From the NCBI RefSeq assembly GCF_010389155.1, contig NC_057764.1, positions 16,678,001 to 16,742,000 on the forward strand: a stretch of 64,000 nucleotides of DNA. Reading direction: 5' to 3'. The translations under genes were made by a program, and so were the position numbers. The notes beneath the pieces are model-generated. The model searched no databases. It had not been told where the DNA came from and saw only the letters and a program-made list of their open reading frames with translations. The stretch is from Erigeron canadensis (taxonomy: Eukaryota > Streptophyta > Magnoliopsida > Asterales > Asteraceae). This document shows, in pieces, positions 1-10,869 of this stretch (position 1 is the first letter of the stretch; every line of letters starts with the position of its first letter).

Positions 1-606
1 TAAGGGTGTGGGGAGGTGTTGGGAGCTAGCTTATTGGATGATGGATGTGGTGGAAGGGTGGTGATTGGTTAGGAGAAGTGGTAGTGGTGTTAGAGCTTGA
101 ATTGGTACTAAAATAATGTATTGATTCAAAATGAGGGTGGTTTTGATCAAGTTATGTAGTAATGGTTTGATTATGTAAGTTTTATCTATTCAGGTTTTGA
201 ATTTGTAATTATATATGTATGCATGCATATATAGACATGTATTTGTGTTATGTGCAAAGTTAGCTATTTCAAGATATAAGTGTATGTATGTATGTCGTAT
301 GTATATATATATATCCATATATATGTATTGGCACTAAACTTCATAAAATTTTCTTGATTTATAAGTTGATTTGATTGATTATGGTTACATTCTTATAAGA
401 TCGTTATTATTTCTTCACTTTGAGATTGTCTCATGTTTTGGCATTTCTAAGATAACTAGCTATCTTTGGGCATTCCCTTGAACTAGAGAGAAGGTATCAC
501 TATGGCTTAATGTCTAGAAGACAAATTTTCTCAATAAACCTCTAGGGATAGATACCTAGATAAAATATGAGTAAGTTGTCCTAGTCGGAATTTGAGGGTT
601 GTTACA
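1..606 (-). mobile_element. Element A: partial LTR of an LTR retrotransposon
   Basis: Read on the minus strand, a new sequence starting TGTAACAACCCTC begins at 606, in the middle of the integrase-RT linker of copia element B. Everything below it (AT-rich, with TATG/TA microsatellite at about 280-330) has no coding capacity. TGTAAC-type starts are typical of plant LTRs, and element H in this window starts and ends the same way. The far end lies outside the window, so length, family and TSD cannot be seen. The alternative is a deletion breakpoint in element B rather than an insertion; the LTR-like start favours insertion. Confidence 0.6.
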
Positions 607-2166
607 AATTGGTTCTTCTTTCCTTGGATTTGTAACCAATCTCCATACCTTCAGGCTCTCAAACTGAGCTAATTCATCTTGCATTGCTTTAACCCACTCT
701 GGATCACAAAGAGCTTCAGAGATGGTTTTGGGTTCAATGTTACTCAGTGAAAGTGCAACAAGACACTCATTGACTGTAGTACGGGTAGAAACACCAGCTT
801 GTGGATCTCCGATGATCTGTTCTGTAGGATGATCTTTGCGCATACGTGACCACTTGTTGTCATGAGGAAGAGGATCTTGTTGATGAATGTCAACATTATC
901 ATCATTAAATCCAGAGTTCTGTTGAGCAATAGAATCATAGCTTGGAAGAACTCTTTCCTCAAAATTTGGATGATCAAAATCAAGTGGCACATACACATTT
1001 GGAGTATTTGATGGATTTGTTGTTTGGGTGATTTGAGAAGGTTGTTCTTGAACATTCTTTTGAGAATAAATATCTCTCGAAGGTGATTCTTCTTGCTCTG
1101 CAGAATTTGAGGATGATTCATGATTGTTGTCAGGAATTGATTCATTTGTTTGAATGGGGTCATTGTTCGGAATTGGTTCATTGATGACTTGAGGTTCCTT
1201 TTCTTGAATCGGTTTGGAGTTGTAGAATTCTTCGAAAAGAATATCTAGCTCTTCACTTGTTGGAGTTGGATATTTCTTGAATTTTGAGGCTAAGGTAGAC
1301 GTCCTTGAGGAAGCACTTGAAGTACTTGAATCACTAATTGTTGGTAGCAAACTTTCTTGTTCAAATATCATGCCAGACATCTCATCAAACCAAACATTCA
1401 TGGTTTCTTGAATCGTGTTTGTTCGACGATTGAAGATGCGATATGCAATCGATGTCTTTGAGTAACCAACAAAGTAACCTTCGTCACCTTTCCTTTCAAA
1501 CTTTCCAACATTTTCCCGATCATTCAAAGTATAACAGACACACCCAAAAATATGGAAGTAATTGATGTTGGGTTTGCGTTTGTTAATAACCTCATAAGGA
1601 GTCTTCTCATGACGCTGATTGATGATGGACCGATTTTGAGTATGACAGGCAGTGTCAACAGCTTCAGCCCACATGTTTGATGGTAACTTAGAATAAGCAA
1701 GCATTGTTCTTGCTGCTTCCACCAGCGTACGGTTTCTCCTTTCAACAACACCATTTTGTTGCGGGGTTCGGACAGCAGAGAATTGGTGAGTAATGCCTTT
1801 TGATTTGCAAAATTCATTGAAAATGGCATTTTTGAACTTAGTACCGTTATCCGAACGAATATAACGGACTAGTAGTTGAAGATTCACTTGAGTGGAAGTG
1901 ATGAAATCGATCAAAATTTGAGTTGTTTCATCTTTTGAAGCAAGAAACTTGACCCAAGTGTATCTTGAATAATCATCAATGATAACCAGAATATATCTCT
2001 TCCCGTTTCTGCTTTGTACTTTCATAGGCCCACAAAGATCCATGTGAAGCAAATGAAGAGGTGCCAAAGTGTGTGGAATTTTCTTTGGTTTATGAGAAGT
2101 TCTCTTGATCTTCCCAACTGCGCAAGAAGGACAGACATGCTCACTCTCATATTTGTAGTCAGGCAA
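556..2166 (-). pseudogene. Element B integrase core and C-terminal linker
   Basis: Frame open for 536 codons. It starts in the integrase zinc-binding CPSCAVGK segment and runs through the catalytic core with the D,D,E residues visible as HMDLCGPM, RSDNGTKF and NGVVERRN. It then passes a GKFERKGDEGYFVGYS segment and an acidic, Ser/Pro/Gln-rich linker, and reaches the WVKAMQDELAQFE start of the RT domain. It would insert cDNA into chromosomes. The last 17 residues are not retroelement protein: they are the start of the element A LTR (from 606). RT never follows. The His-His half of the integrase zinc finger is missing at the upstream junction. Confidence 0.85.
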
Positions 2167-2195
2167 GCCTTCAACAAGTTGCTCACTCTTCCCGT

Positions 2196-2609
2196 TTAAG
2201 AATTTTTCGAAGTAGCTTTTGAAACAAGACAGATATTATCAGTTGGTTGGTTATCATCAAGATTAACTGTGAAAAGATTGTTTTCACGATCCCTGCATAG
2301 GATATCAATTCCATATAGAGTTTGGACTTTGCACAGAGATTGTCGAAAAAGAACTTGAAGATTGTTGTCACAGAACTGTCCAACACTGAACAAGTTATGA
2401 CTCAGGCCTTCAACATAATGAACTTTCTTGATGACAATTCCGTTTCTTTCAATATCTCCATAACCTAGAATTGGAACGAAATTGTTGTTTCCGAAACGAA
2501 CAGTTCCCATGAATCTTTCAACAAAATTCTTGAGCAATGATTTATTGCCAGTCATGTGTTTTGAACACCCGGAATCGAGTATCCATACATAGATGGTTAT
2601 TTCCTGCAA
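2196..2609 (-). pseudogene. Element B aspartic protease region
   Basis: Contains the retropepsin active-site motif of copia elements, WILDSGCSKHMTG, near the N-terminus (residues 9-21), followed by VRFGNNNFVPILGYGDI and GLSHNLFSVGQFCD. In the family this protease cuts the Gag-Pol polyprotein. The frame ends after SKATSKNS. The expected pre-integrase LWHRRLSHLN-type segment is missing, and the reading resumes in a different frame in the downstream integrase ORF. This implies a small deletion plus frameshift at about 2185-2200. Confidence 0.8.
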
Positions 2610-2617
2610 TCAAAAAT

Positions 2618-4007
2618 TTAACCGACTTTAGGTACCCACTTAAAGACGGGTCCTTTGTGGTTAGTTAACACAGGTAGGGGGTATAACTTAGGATATGCAT
2701 ACAAACATGCTTTCGAATCAACATACTTATTAACAAGCACATTATCAACAAGCACATTTGAATTAAACATACGAATATTAACACACGAATCAAAAGTAAC
2801 ATGTCTACCAGCATTCAAACCATGCATATGAGAACTAGAATTAACATTGTTTACAACATCACAAGGCCTAGCCTTGGCACCATTAACATTGTTTAACACA
2901 GAGGACTTAAAAGATAAATTGTTTGACTCAACAGAAACATGCTTCTTCTTACTATCAGCTTTTCTTCTTCTCCTTTTCTTCTTCTCCTTTTCTTCTTACT
3001 ACCAATTTAGTCTCACTAATTAAGCCCTTTCCACCTATCGAATTGACACTAAGAAGATTAGAACGAGAGTTTTGAAGCACTTTTATCTTTTTAGACTCTT
3101 TTGAAGGTGCAGAAACTTCTTGTTTCTTAGGTTTATCATGAGAAAACCAGCCATATCTATCCCTATACCTAGTTGCACCATTTGAAGTATCCCTAGTTAG
3201 CAAAACTGAGCTAGAATTAGACACTTTAGAAATTGAACTAGAATGAGAGCTAGACGAAGAAACATTTGAATTGATTTCCAGAAGTTTCACTTTGTTGTAT
3301 TTGATTTTGGGATTGGTCTCATCTTGTTTGGTTTTAACATGCTTTTCCGGGGTAGGACACTTTGTTTTTAACTTATTTATTCTTGGTTTGGTGTCAGTCT
3401 TTGGTTCAGTCTTGATGAGTTTGGAAGTAACCCGTTAATTTGAATAATATGAAGTTGGAGCTTTGAAAAACAATTTTGGAGATTCCTCTTTTGATTCAAC
3501 TTTGATTTTGGTAGATTCAATCTTTTTCTCAGTTTCAGAATCAAAAACATATTCTCCCTCCATGAATTTATCAAAATCATTTTTGGTGAATGGTGAAACT
3601 GGAGAGATTTTTGAAAAATCAGGAGTCTTGTTTTCCAACTTCACACTGTTGGTAATTTCAGGAATGAAATCAACTTGAACGGACACATCTTTGTTTTCAC
3701 AAGAAAATTGAGTAGAAGTATCAACACCTATACTAGCACAAAGCTTAGGGTGAACAACTAACTCTTCAGGAAACTCACAAGTGAAAAACCTAAAGTAGTA
3801 CCATATCAAAACTAAACTATGCGCAAGTTCGTCATTAGATAAATCAACTTGCACATAATCATCAGCTATTACAATAGCAACATTTTGACATGAATACTCA
3901 AAAGAATCAGTCAAGGTTTGGGTGGAGGAAACAGTAGATGAAACACAAGTAGTCTGAGTGGAATGGTCTATTAAAAGACTAAAATCAGTTTGGGTAGAAA
4001 CATTCAC
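2618..4007 (-). pseudogene. Element B gag-pol spacer with TQT/VQVD repeats
   Basis: Low-complexity region between the coiled coil and the protease. A 190-codon piece (3435-4007) carries repeated STQT and VQVD motifs. The same frame continues past a TAA at about 3434 into a Lys-rich segment and a Ser-rich stretch (3290-2955). A GAAGAAGAAAAGGA slippage duplication (about 2960-2995) shifts the frame before the 2899-2618 segment, which ends GPVFKWVPKVG, the usual tail of this spacer just before the protease. I do not know an established function for the spacer. The motif repetition is treated as a finding. Confidence 0.65.
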
Positions 4008-4058
4008 ACAGACTGTCTTGATATCAACAACAACTGATTCATTCTTTGAATTAGGATT

Positions 4059-5378
4059 TTAAGACTGTAGATTATTAATAAGTTTTTGTTGAGATTCCAC
4101 CTTTTGTTGTAAAGCTTCTATTTGGTCTTCCAAAAATGTGGATGGAACATACAATTTAGTTGGTTTAGGTGGTGAAACAACAGATTCTTGGTTTTGAAAA
4201 TTAGATGCGATCTCTTCTAATTCAAAAATTGATGACTTTTTCGTTTCGTAAGAAGTATTAATTGCATCATAATTAACCAAAAATTTATTATTTTGAATTT
4301 TCTCAACTTCTTCAGTCTCAAATTCGTCATCCAATGGACGTATGATTTGTTGAACCATACCAAGTCTCAAAAACTTTTCATCATACAAGAGTTCGATCTT
4401 GTCTTTGGCTTTTTGCAATGGAGTGATATTCTCAAATCCCAACCCAAGAAGAAGTTCTGATCTATCAATCTTTGACTTATTGAAATAGGCAGTGAAATCC
4501 AAAAGAGGGTTTTGTTCAACTTTGTACAACTTTTCTTGATAGAAAAGTATATTCTTTTTATGTTCCTCAATTTGTCTTCCAAGATTTTCAATCTCAATGC
4601 CTTTTAAAAAACAGTTATGATTTAAATCAGAAACTTTTCTTTCAAGTTCAATTGTTTTTGGTGTAGCTTCTTGAAGCTTCTTATTCAAAATATCAACATC
4701 AATTTGTCTCGCATTTACACGAAGCCATTCATTGGTCTTTTGAACTTCAAGATTTTGATTGGCTTTTTCAAGATCAAGAATGGTCTTTTCTAAATTATGA
4801 CATTTTTCCAATAACTTAGAGTCAGGAGACGCATTCATTTCACATTCTTTAACCAACTTTTGTTCTTTATAGTTTTTAAATTCTTGTTTCATAGCATCAT
4901 ACTCAAAAAGTAGTTTAGAATTTTCTTCAAGAAGTTTTGTGTATTCCCTTTTTGAAAATACAATGCTATTTTTCAATTTCTTGTTTTTGTTGGCTAAAGA
5001 AGTGTAATGATTTGTCAAGTTTGATAAGACAATTCTACAAGACTCTTTATCCTTAATTGATGAAAAAGTAGAGTCGAGATTTACCTCATCATCGAGATAT
5101 TCCTCGTCAGTGTTTTCAGCCTCCAACATTTTGTCTTTGCTCAACCTTGCCATGAAACATTCATTGGCAGACAGATCTTCATCTTCATCATCAGTAAGCA
5201 AAAGCCACTTGTCATCTTCAGCAATCAAGGCTTGACCGGCTTCAACTTGTTTTGCCAGAAGCATCTTCTGCTTGTAATATTCATAAGTTTTCTTGCGAGG
5301 CAGCTTGCAATCCACAACGAAATGACCAGGAATTCCACAGTTGTAACACTTTTTGTCACATGTCTTTTCTTTCTCCAT
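4059..5378 (-). pseudogene. Element B gag C-terminal part: zinc knuckle and coiled coil
   Basis: Opens with a CCHC zinc knuckle, CYNCGIPGHFVVDC, the RNA-binding nucleocapsid motif. An acidic segment follows, with LTDDEDEDLSANECFMA and a second acidic stretch. About 330 residues rich in Lys, Glu, Leu and Asn come next, with heptad-like spacing expected of a long coiled coil. The frame is open upstream of the first Met as far as about 5490. A single TAA ends it at 4059, and the same frame reads on into the TQT-rich spacer, so the stop is a point nonsense change rather than a natural end. Confidence 0.75.
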
Positions 5379-5495
5379 GATTTGTTTCTCAGTTTCTGCT
5401 TTCTTGTCTCTTTTCTTGGAAATAGTTGTTTCACCTTGTTCAAAACTCTTGTGATGATATTGTTCCTTCTTTGGAAATGCACTTGTTGATGAAGT

Positions 5496-6389
5496 TCAAA
5501 GATTGTTGTTAGTTGGCCTCGCTTTGAAATACTTTTTCTTGAAATGCTTTGTCACAGCGGCAAGAGCTTGGTAGAATTCATCAGGAATACCATCTCTTGG
5601 AGCCAAGTAATCTTCTCCCTCCTCATCAGACGAAGAAACAACAGTCATTTGTCTTTTAAGAGCCTCAGAAACTTTTCTTTCAACGACCAATGCCAAAGGA
5701 TCAGTAGATACAACTTCTAGCACTTTGTTGAATGAATTTTTGCTTAGAACTTTGCTCTCATTCAACTTGAAAGATTCATAAAGAGTATGAATGGTGAATT
5801 TGGTCAGATCTTGATAGTGCTTGATTTGAGTTCCATAATCTTCCCATTCGGGACCAAGTGCTTTGATAAACTTGATGTTCAGCTCAATCTCATCTTTCTT
5901 GACTTTGTTCTTTCTCAATTCATTGATCACATTGCAAAATCTGTAGTAGACGGACTCAAGAGATTCACTTGGACATTTCTGAAAATTGTCAAACTCAGTT
6001 AAGACATTTGTTAGTCGAATTGTTGAGGTTACATCAAAACCTTCCATTTATCTAGCAACTTCATCCCAAATCTCCTTTGCTGTGTCGTAAGAATCAACTG
6101 AGCCATAGATCTCATCAGGAAGTGCTTGGTACAAGCATGACCTAGCTCTGTTGTCAGCAGCAGTACGATCTCTTTGTTCGGCATTCAAAAGATCAGGAGT
6201 CAAAATAGTACGGGTAGTAGGATGACGATGCATAGCAAGTCCATTGATGATTGAGTCCTTAAGCATGTGACCATTTGTCTGACGTTCCACATAATCCATG
6301 AACCTTTTCTTCCAAAGTCCATAGTTACCACGATAAAGAACTGGTGGTCTTGTATCAGTACCCAAAGACAATGCTTCACGAGTAGTCAT
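5496..6389 (-). pseudogene. Element B gag N-terminal domain (copia gag, UBN2-like)
   Basis: Start Met at 6389 with MTTREALSLGTDTRPPVL, then YGLWKKRFMDYVERQ, a typical copia gag N-terminus, and the EIWDEV segment. A TAA at 6048-6050 interrupts one continuous frame; the next codons are MEGFDVTSTIRLTNVL. The region then follows the gag_pre/UBN2 pattern, with ESVYYRFCNVINELR and FIKALGPEWEDYGTQI. The frame closes at 5496 and continues one frame over into the zinc-knuckle ORF, implying a one-base indel near 5495. The product would form the capsid-like particle. Confidence 0.75.
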
Positions 6390-7545
6390 TTGAAATTGAT
6401 TTGAATTGAGAATTGAATTGATGTTGAAGAAAGTATGAAACTATGAAACGATCTAATTTGGAATGAAATGAAACGATCTGAATTGAAATGAAAATGAAAC
6501 GATCTGATTTGAAATAAGAATGAAACGATCTGAATTGGAATTAAAATGAAACGATGTAGAAGAAGTGTAAATGAAACGATCTAAATGTTCAGGAATGAAA
6601 TGATCTCAATGTGCATGAATGAAACGATCTAATTTAAAACGATCTAAATTGAATTAAGAATGAAATGATTTAATCTTGAAACGATTTTTAGAAGAAGAAA
6701 GATTCTAAGAGTTCTGAAATGATTTGGGCAGAGTTTTGGTATGAAATGGAATGAAATGAATTGAGCAAAACCAATCACGAAGATCAGTTACCCAAGAGTA
6801 GTATGATTCCCAAACACAACTCTTCACGAATTACTCAAACCAGAGAATGTTCAAGTAAAACTTGAAACGATCTAAAAGAGATCGTTCTGGATTCTTTTTA
6901 GGATTTCTCAACAACTTGTGTATTTTTCAAGAAATTGAATTGACCAAAACCAATCCAAAGGATCAGTTAGCCACAATCAACTCTTCACACAACAACCACA
7001 CTTGTCAAAACGATTAAAATTTGAATCGTTTTACAAGCCACAATACTGAAATGTATGTTCCAAGAAAAGAAAAACTAAAACGATCTAAATGAGATCGTTT
7101 AGCATCTCACAGTCGTCTTCAACCTCTGAGTATGAACACCTCCATTGACGATTTTTAAAACTTCAATATCTTTTGATTTTCTGAGAGTTGGAACATGAAA
7201 CTTCTTGCAAACAGTTTGTTTTCACGTTAGCAATGATCCGATTAACACTATTTAGCTTATAACACAACAGAATCAAATCCTAAATTTTAGCGCCAAAAAC
7301 TCAAAATCTGAACTTTTGATCCAGATCGAATTAGAATACGAAACTTGAGAGGATTATGTTATTAACTATGAGGAATCGAACGGTGAACAAACATTTGTGA
7401 TTTTATGTGATTTGTGAGGTTAATTTTTTGGATTTTCAGTGAAGAACAAAAACGAACAGAAACAGAAAAAATAACAGAATTAAAGGTGATTTTTGATGAA
7501 ATGTGATTGAATTCAGTTTTGGATCGAGATCAAAACGATGTTTTT
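6390..7545 (-). repeat. Element B leader with CGATCT repeats
   Basis: Untranslated leader between PBS and gag. Between about 6440 and 7100 the motif GAAACGATCT (with AATTGAATG-like spacers) recurs many times with irregular spacing. No long ORF is present. It may be a packaging or transcriptional region, but function cannot be read from the sequence. Confidence 0.6.
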
Positions 7546-7556
7546 CTCTGATACCA
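7546..7556 (-). other. Primer-binding site of element B
   Basis: CTCTGATACCA on the plus strand, i.e. TGGTATCAGAG on the element strand, complementary to the 3' end of plant initiator tRNA-Met. It lies two bases inside the LTR end at 7559. Confidence 0.85.
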
Positions 7557-7558
7557 AA

Positions 7559-7881
7559 TGTAACAACACGATTTTATCACTCGAATTCACATCAACAATG
7601 GTGTTTGGTTAGTGTGTGTGTTCTTGGTGTTTGTGTGTGTGTTGAGAGAGAATTGGGATCAAGAGTGTGTTATTCAGGTGTAATGATATGGAATGTATGT
7701 CAAGAGTTATGCTCATGTTATGATTTCTAAAGAATTGAGGGCTATTTATAGTCTAAAAAAATCAACTATGCTAATTATCACAATTAGGCCCCTCAAAATT
7801 AGAAATCATCAACACATGACTTAACAACAAGTAAGTCCATAACTTAAATTACAATGTATCACTATTTTTGGATTTCTAACA
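7559..7881 (-). repeat. Element B 5' LTR
   Basis: About 323 bp. On the element strand it starts TGTTAGAAATCC and ends GTTGTTACA, with the PBS immediately inside. A TATA box CTATAAATAGC lies at about 7742-7752 on the element strand. The outer border falls exactly where the coding frame of element C is broken (after CPGCV), which fixes the insertion point. Confidence 0.85.
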
Positions 7882-8444
7882 CACCCTGGACATGGCTTGT
7901 CTTTGTTGAAAGACATGGCTGGTATCCCATCAGCAAGTTGTATTCTGGACAACTTATTTATATTTTTGAAATTAAGATGGGATAACCTTTTGTGCCATAA
8001 CCAGTTGGTGTCCTCATCGGCCTTTGTGTAGAAACATTGTTCAAAAGTAGCACTGTTCATGTCTACAATATAAATGTTTCCCTTTCTTGGAGCAATCATT
8101 ACTACCTTCCAATCTCTGTTGAATATGGTACCTTGTGAAATATCAAATAAAACCTTGAAGCCATCATCACAAAGTTGGCTGACACTGATCAGGGTATATT
8201 TCAAACCATTCACATATGCAACTTTTGTAAATTTGACCTGACCATTATTCACAACACCATATCCCTCAGTTTGTCCGTTTTCATCATTACCAAAAGTTAT
8301 TGAGGGCCCTTCTTGCACCCTATATTCCTTTAGCAGGGTTTTGTGACCAGTCATGGTTCTGCCAGCAGCACTGTCAAGAAACCAAGTATTCTTTTTGCGG
8401 TCACCCTGCACATACACAAAGATTAGTTCTTTTTGGGAACCCAT
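7821..8444 (-). pseudogene. Element C protease and pre-integrase domain, cut by element B
   Basis: Retropepsin-like segment WFLDSAAGRTMTGHKTLL, then GPSITFGNDENGQTEGYG and LISVSQLCDDGFKVLF. Next comes the integrase zinc-binding domain with both His residues (WLWHKRLSHLNF) and both Cys residues (CPGC). The usual protease triad is DSG; here it reads DSA, which would weaken or abolish activity. The last 20 or so residues after CPGCV are encoded by the LTR of element B, so the ORF end is chimeric. Upstream the frame continues with RRWVPKKN-like spacer after a stop. Confidence 0.8.
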
Positions 8445-8692
8445 CTCCTGATGGGTCCACTGGGCTCTCCCTGAGCAGCCTCAGATTTCTTTGGTACATA
8501 AGGAACAGATGGATCAAAGGGGATGTCAGTCATAATCTCAGATGAGATAAAAACAGTTGGTTTGACAACTTCAACAACCTTTTTCTTTTCAGATTTCTCT
8601 TTTTCTTGTTTGATTTTCTTTGAAAAAGGTTTTGGGTTTTGTTTAGGATTTTAGGGAGTGCTTTCAACATTTTTTAAACGTGCATTACAGCT

Positions 8693-9712
8693 TTACACTT
8701 GCCTGGCCAAATTTTGAAATTGACTTTCAATCCTTAACAAAATAGACTCTTGATTAGACACCTGAGCTCTACCAGAATCTGAGGTCGAAGGCTCAGCAGG
8801 TATGACATTTTTCTTCTTTTTCGGGTTCTTAGGAACCTGAGTTGAAGACTGAGGGGAAGGCTTCTTGGATTTAGCTTTCTTGTCTGAAGCACTGGTCTGA
8901 CATGCTTCAGATTTGCCCTCAGGTTGTTCCTGGGCTTGTTCAGTTACAATCTTTTGTTTACCATTTTCTTTAAAAGTAATTTCAGGTCTCATTTCTTTAG
9001 GAAGGGCATCTAAATCAGTAACAATGGATGCCAGATGAAGATCACCAGACTCATAAGCTACTCTTTGCTTTGCAAAAGTGTTTTTGATGGCAGCTTCAGG
9101 AAATGGTGATTTCATCCAAGATTTAATTATTTTTTGTTCTTTTTCTAGAATAATTTTTAATTCTTCCTTTTCCAATTCAAGCTTGGAAACCAGAGATTGA
9201 TAACTTTTCAAAGCCAATTGAACATCTTTTAGTTCTTTTAGCCTTGCCTGACTGGCGTTCAGTTCAGAAGAATTTATTTCAAACATTTTAATGCTTTCTG
9301 AACGCACAGTTTCAACATATTTAATGTCAGCCTCTATCAGAACTAAAAGATCCAACTTTTGTTCCTCATCTTTCTCAAAACCAAAAGCACTAACCTTCTT
9401 CATTATTATGTCCACCCATCAACCAGACTCCACATCAGCTTTCACAACATGACCTTGATCTTGACGAGCCATGAAACACATGTCCCTCACTTCTTCTTCA
9501 TCATCAGAGGACACATCAGAATCCTCCCACTTTTCTGAGTCTGCCACCATGCAGCTATTCTTGTTGGATTCTTCTTATGCCATCATTGCGATGTGAGCTT
9601 TCAGCTTTTTGTACTTAGCTTTGTACCCATCATCATTTTTCTGAAAAATAGAATGGTTAGGGGCATTTTGTGACGAAGAAGGTTGTGATGATCTGCATTC
9701 CTTCATAAAATG
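8693..9712 (-). pseudogene. Element C gag C-terminal spacer
   Basis: Continues the gag frame after a TGA at 9713 that breaks the zinc knuckle. Two further stops occur near 9575 and 9420. From 9415 to 8693 a 240-codon frame holds a Leu/Glu/Lys-rich coiled-coil-like stretch, then a basic low-complexity tail rich in KSKKPSPQ and KNPKKKKN. It parallels the coiled-coil spacer of element B but is not obviously the same sequence. Confidence 0.65.
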
Positions 9713-10807
9713 TCATTTCTTTCCACATTTAAAACATTCCAAGTTGGACTTGTCAATGGAATTATTTGAAGAAAATTGTTTGGCATTTCTTTTGGATTTA
9801 AATTTGAAACGATTAAAAGTTTTGGCAGTCATTGCAACCAGATCATCATCATCATCCTCATCACATTCATGTAATGCATAATCAGAAATACCAGCTTTCA
9901 TTAATTCAGCTACCATCTTCTTCACAAAGTCAGAATGATCACTCTCAGAAGATAGTAGAGCAGTGTCTAGGGGTTCAGAATAATGAACCAATGCAGAACT
10001 GGTTGAAGTATGATTCTTAGCATCGTGCTCAGCCACAACTCTCTCAGCTTTGTTCTCCTCAGTGTATCTAAAGGCACCATACAAAGAAGCAAGAGTGTGA
10101 CTTTGAAGGGTTTTTCCTTGTCTCAACACCATAATCAAATTTTCCCATTTAGAAGGTAAAATATCACAAAACTTTTCCAACAAAATTTCTTTGTCCTTTG
10201 TGACACCAAGAGCTTTCAGATGATTAACCAAATTTGTGAATCTTAAATACGTGTTTGTCAAACTTTCATTTGGTAAAACAAAGAAGGTTTCATATTTTTT
10301 ATTCAAGGAAACTTTTCTTGTGACAATGGTTTCCTTTGTACCTTCAAACTGAGTTAATAACTCTTCCCACATTAATTTTGAATTGTCAAGTAAAACAAGA
10401 GTGGGTTTTAAACTTTCTGGGACAGCAAAGAGAATCATATTCTGCAATTTAGAGTCTAGGTCAGCCAATCTATGGTCTTCCTCTGACCAGTGATCTTTCT
10501 CTTTGGGTGTTAACCTAAGGGTCCCATCTTGGTTAAAAACAACAGTTGAAGCATTCATTGGTACATAAAGATCTTCTGAGAGAATAGAGGTCAAGTGTCT
10601 CTCAACCCCAGCGATATACTTGAGCATACAAGCTTTTCATGTGATGAAAGAATCACTATCCCCATTGAACTTAGGGACAGGGTTGTTAGGAAAGTGTACG
10701 TGTACACTGGGTTGTATTGGTGGTGGTGGAGGTGGATTTTGATTCATATTGACATTTGGGTTAGGGTTACCATTTGGGTTTGGGTTTGGTTGTTCGGTTC
10801 CAGACAT
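9713..10807 (-). pseudogene. Element C gag
   Basis: The most likely start is the ATG at 10807-10805, giving an Asn/Pro-rich N-terminus. A TGA at 10637-10639 replaces what family members have as Trp before KACMLKYIAGVE. The domain follows copia gag, with ENLIMVLRQGKTLQSHTLAS and LYGAFRYTEENKAERV. An acidic stretch (ECDEDDDDDLVAM) and a zinc knuckle CFKCGKK-stop-HFMKEC follow; the knuckle Gly codon has become TGA. Two nonsense changes leave no complete product. Confidence 0.8.
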
Positions 10808-10854
10808 CTTTTAGGATCAAAACAGGTATAACAATTTAATGAATAAACCTGGGA

Positions 10855-10867
10855 GGCTCTGATACCA
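10855..10867 (-). other. Primer-binding site of element C
   Basis: GGCTCTGATACCA on plus, i.e. TGGTATCAGAGCC on the element strand, complementary to initiator tRNA-Met. It is two bases inside the LTR end. Confidence 0.9.
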
Positions 10868-10869
10868 AA

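Larger units (their letters stand above)
607..7881 (-). mobile_element. Element B: Ty1/copia retrotransposon, 5' part
   Basis: Minus-strand copia element with, in transcription order, 5' LTR (7559-7881), primer-binding site, a 1.1-kb leader, a very long gag with coiled-coil spacer, protease and integrase. Reverse transcriptase, RNase H and 3' LTR are absent because element A begins at 606. Element B itself sits inside the pre-integrase domain of element C. Its right flanking 5 bp are CACCC (7882-7886), the predicted TSD. Several nonsense codons and frameshifts show that it is dead. Confidence 0.85.

Noticed and set aside
744..1829. Minus-strand ORFs 744-1181 and 1524-1829
   Set aside because: Shadow frames of the element B integrase and linker; composition is not protein-like and no motif is present.
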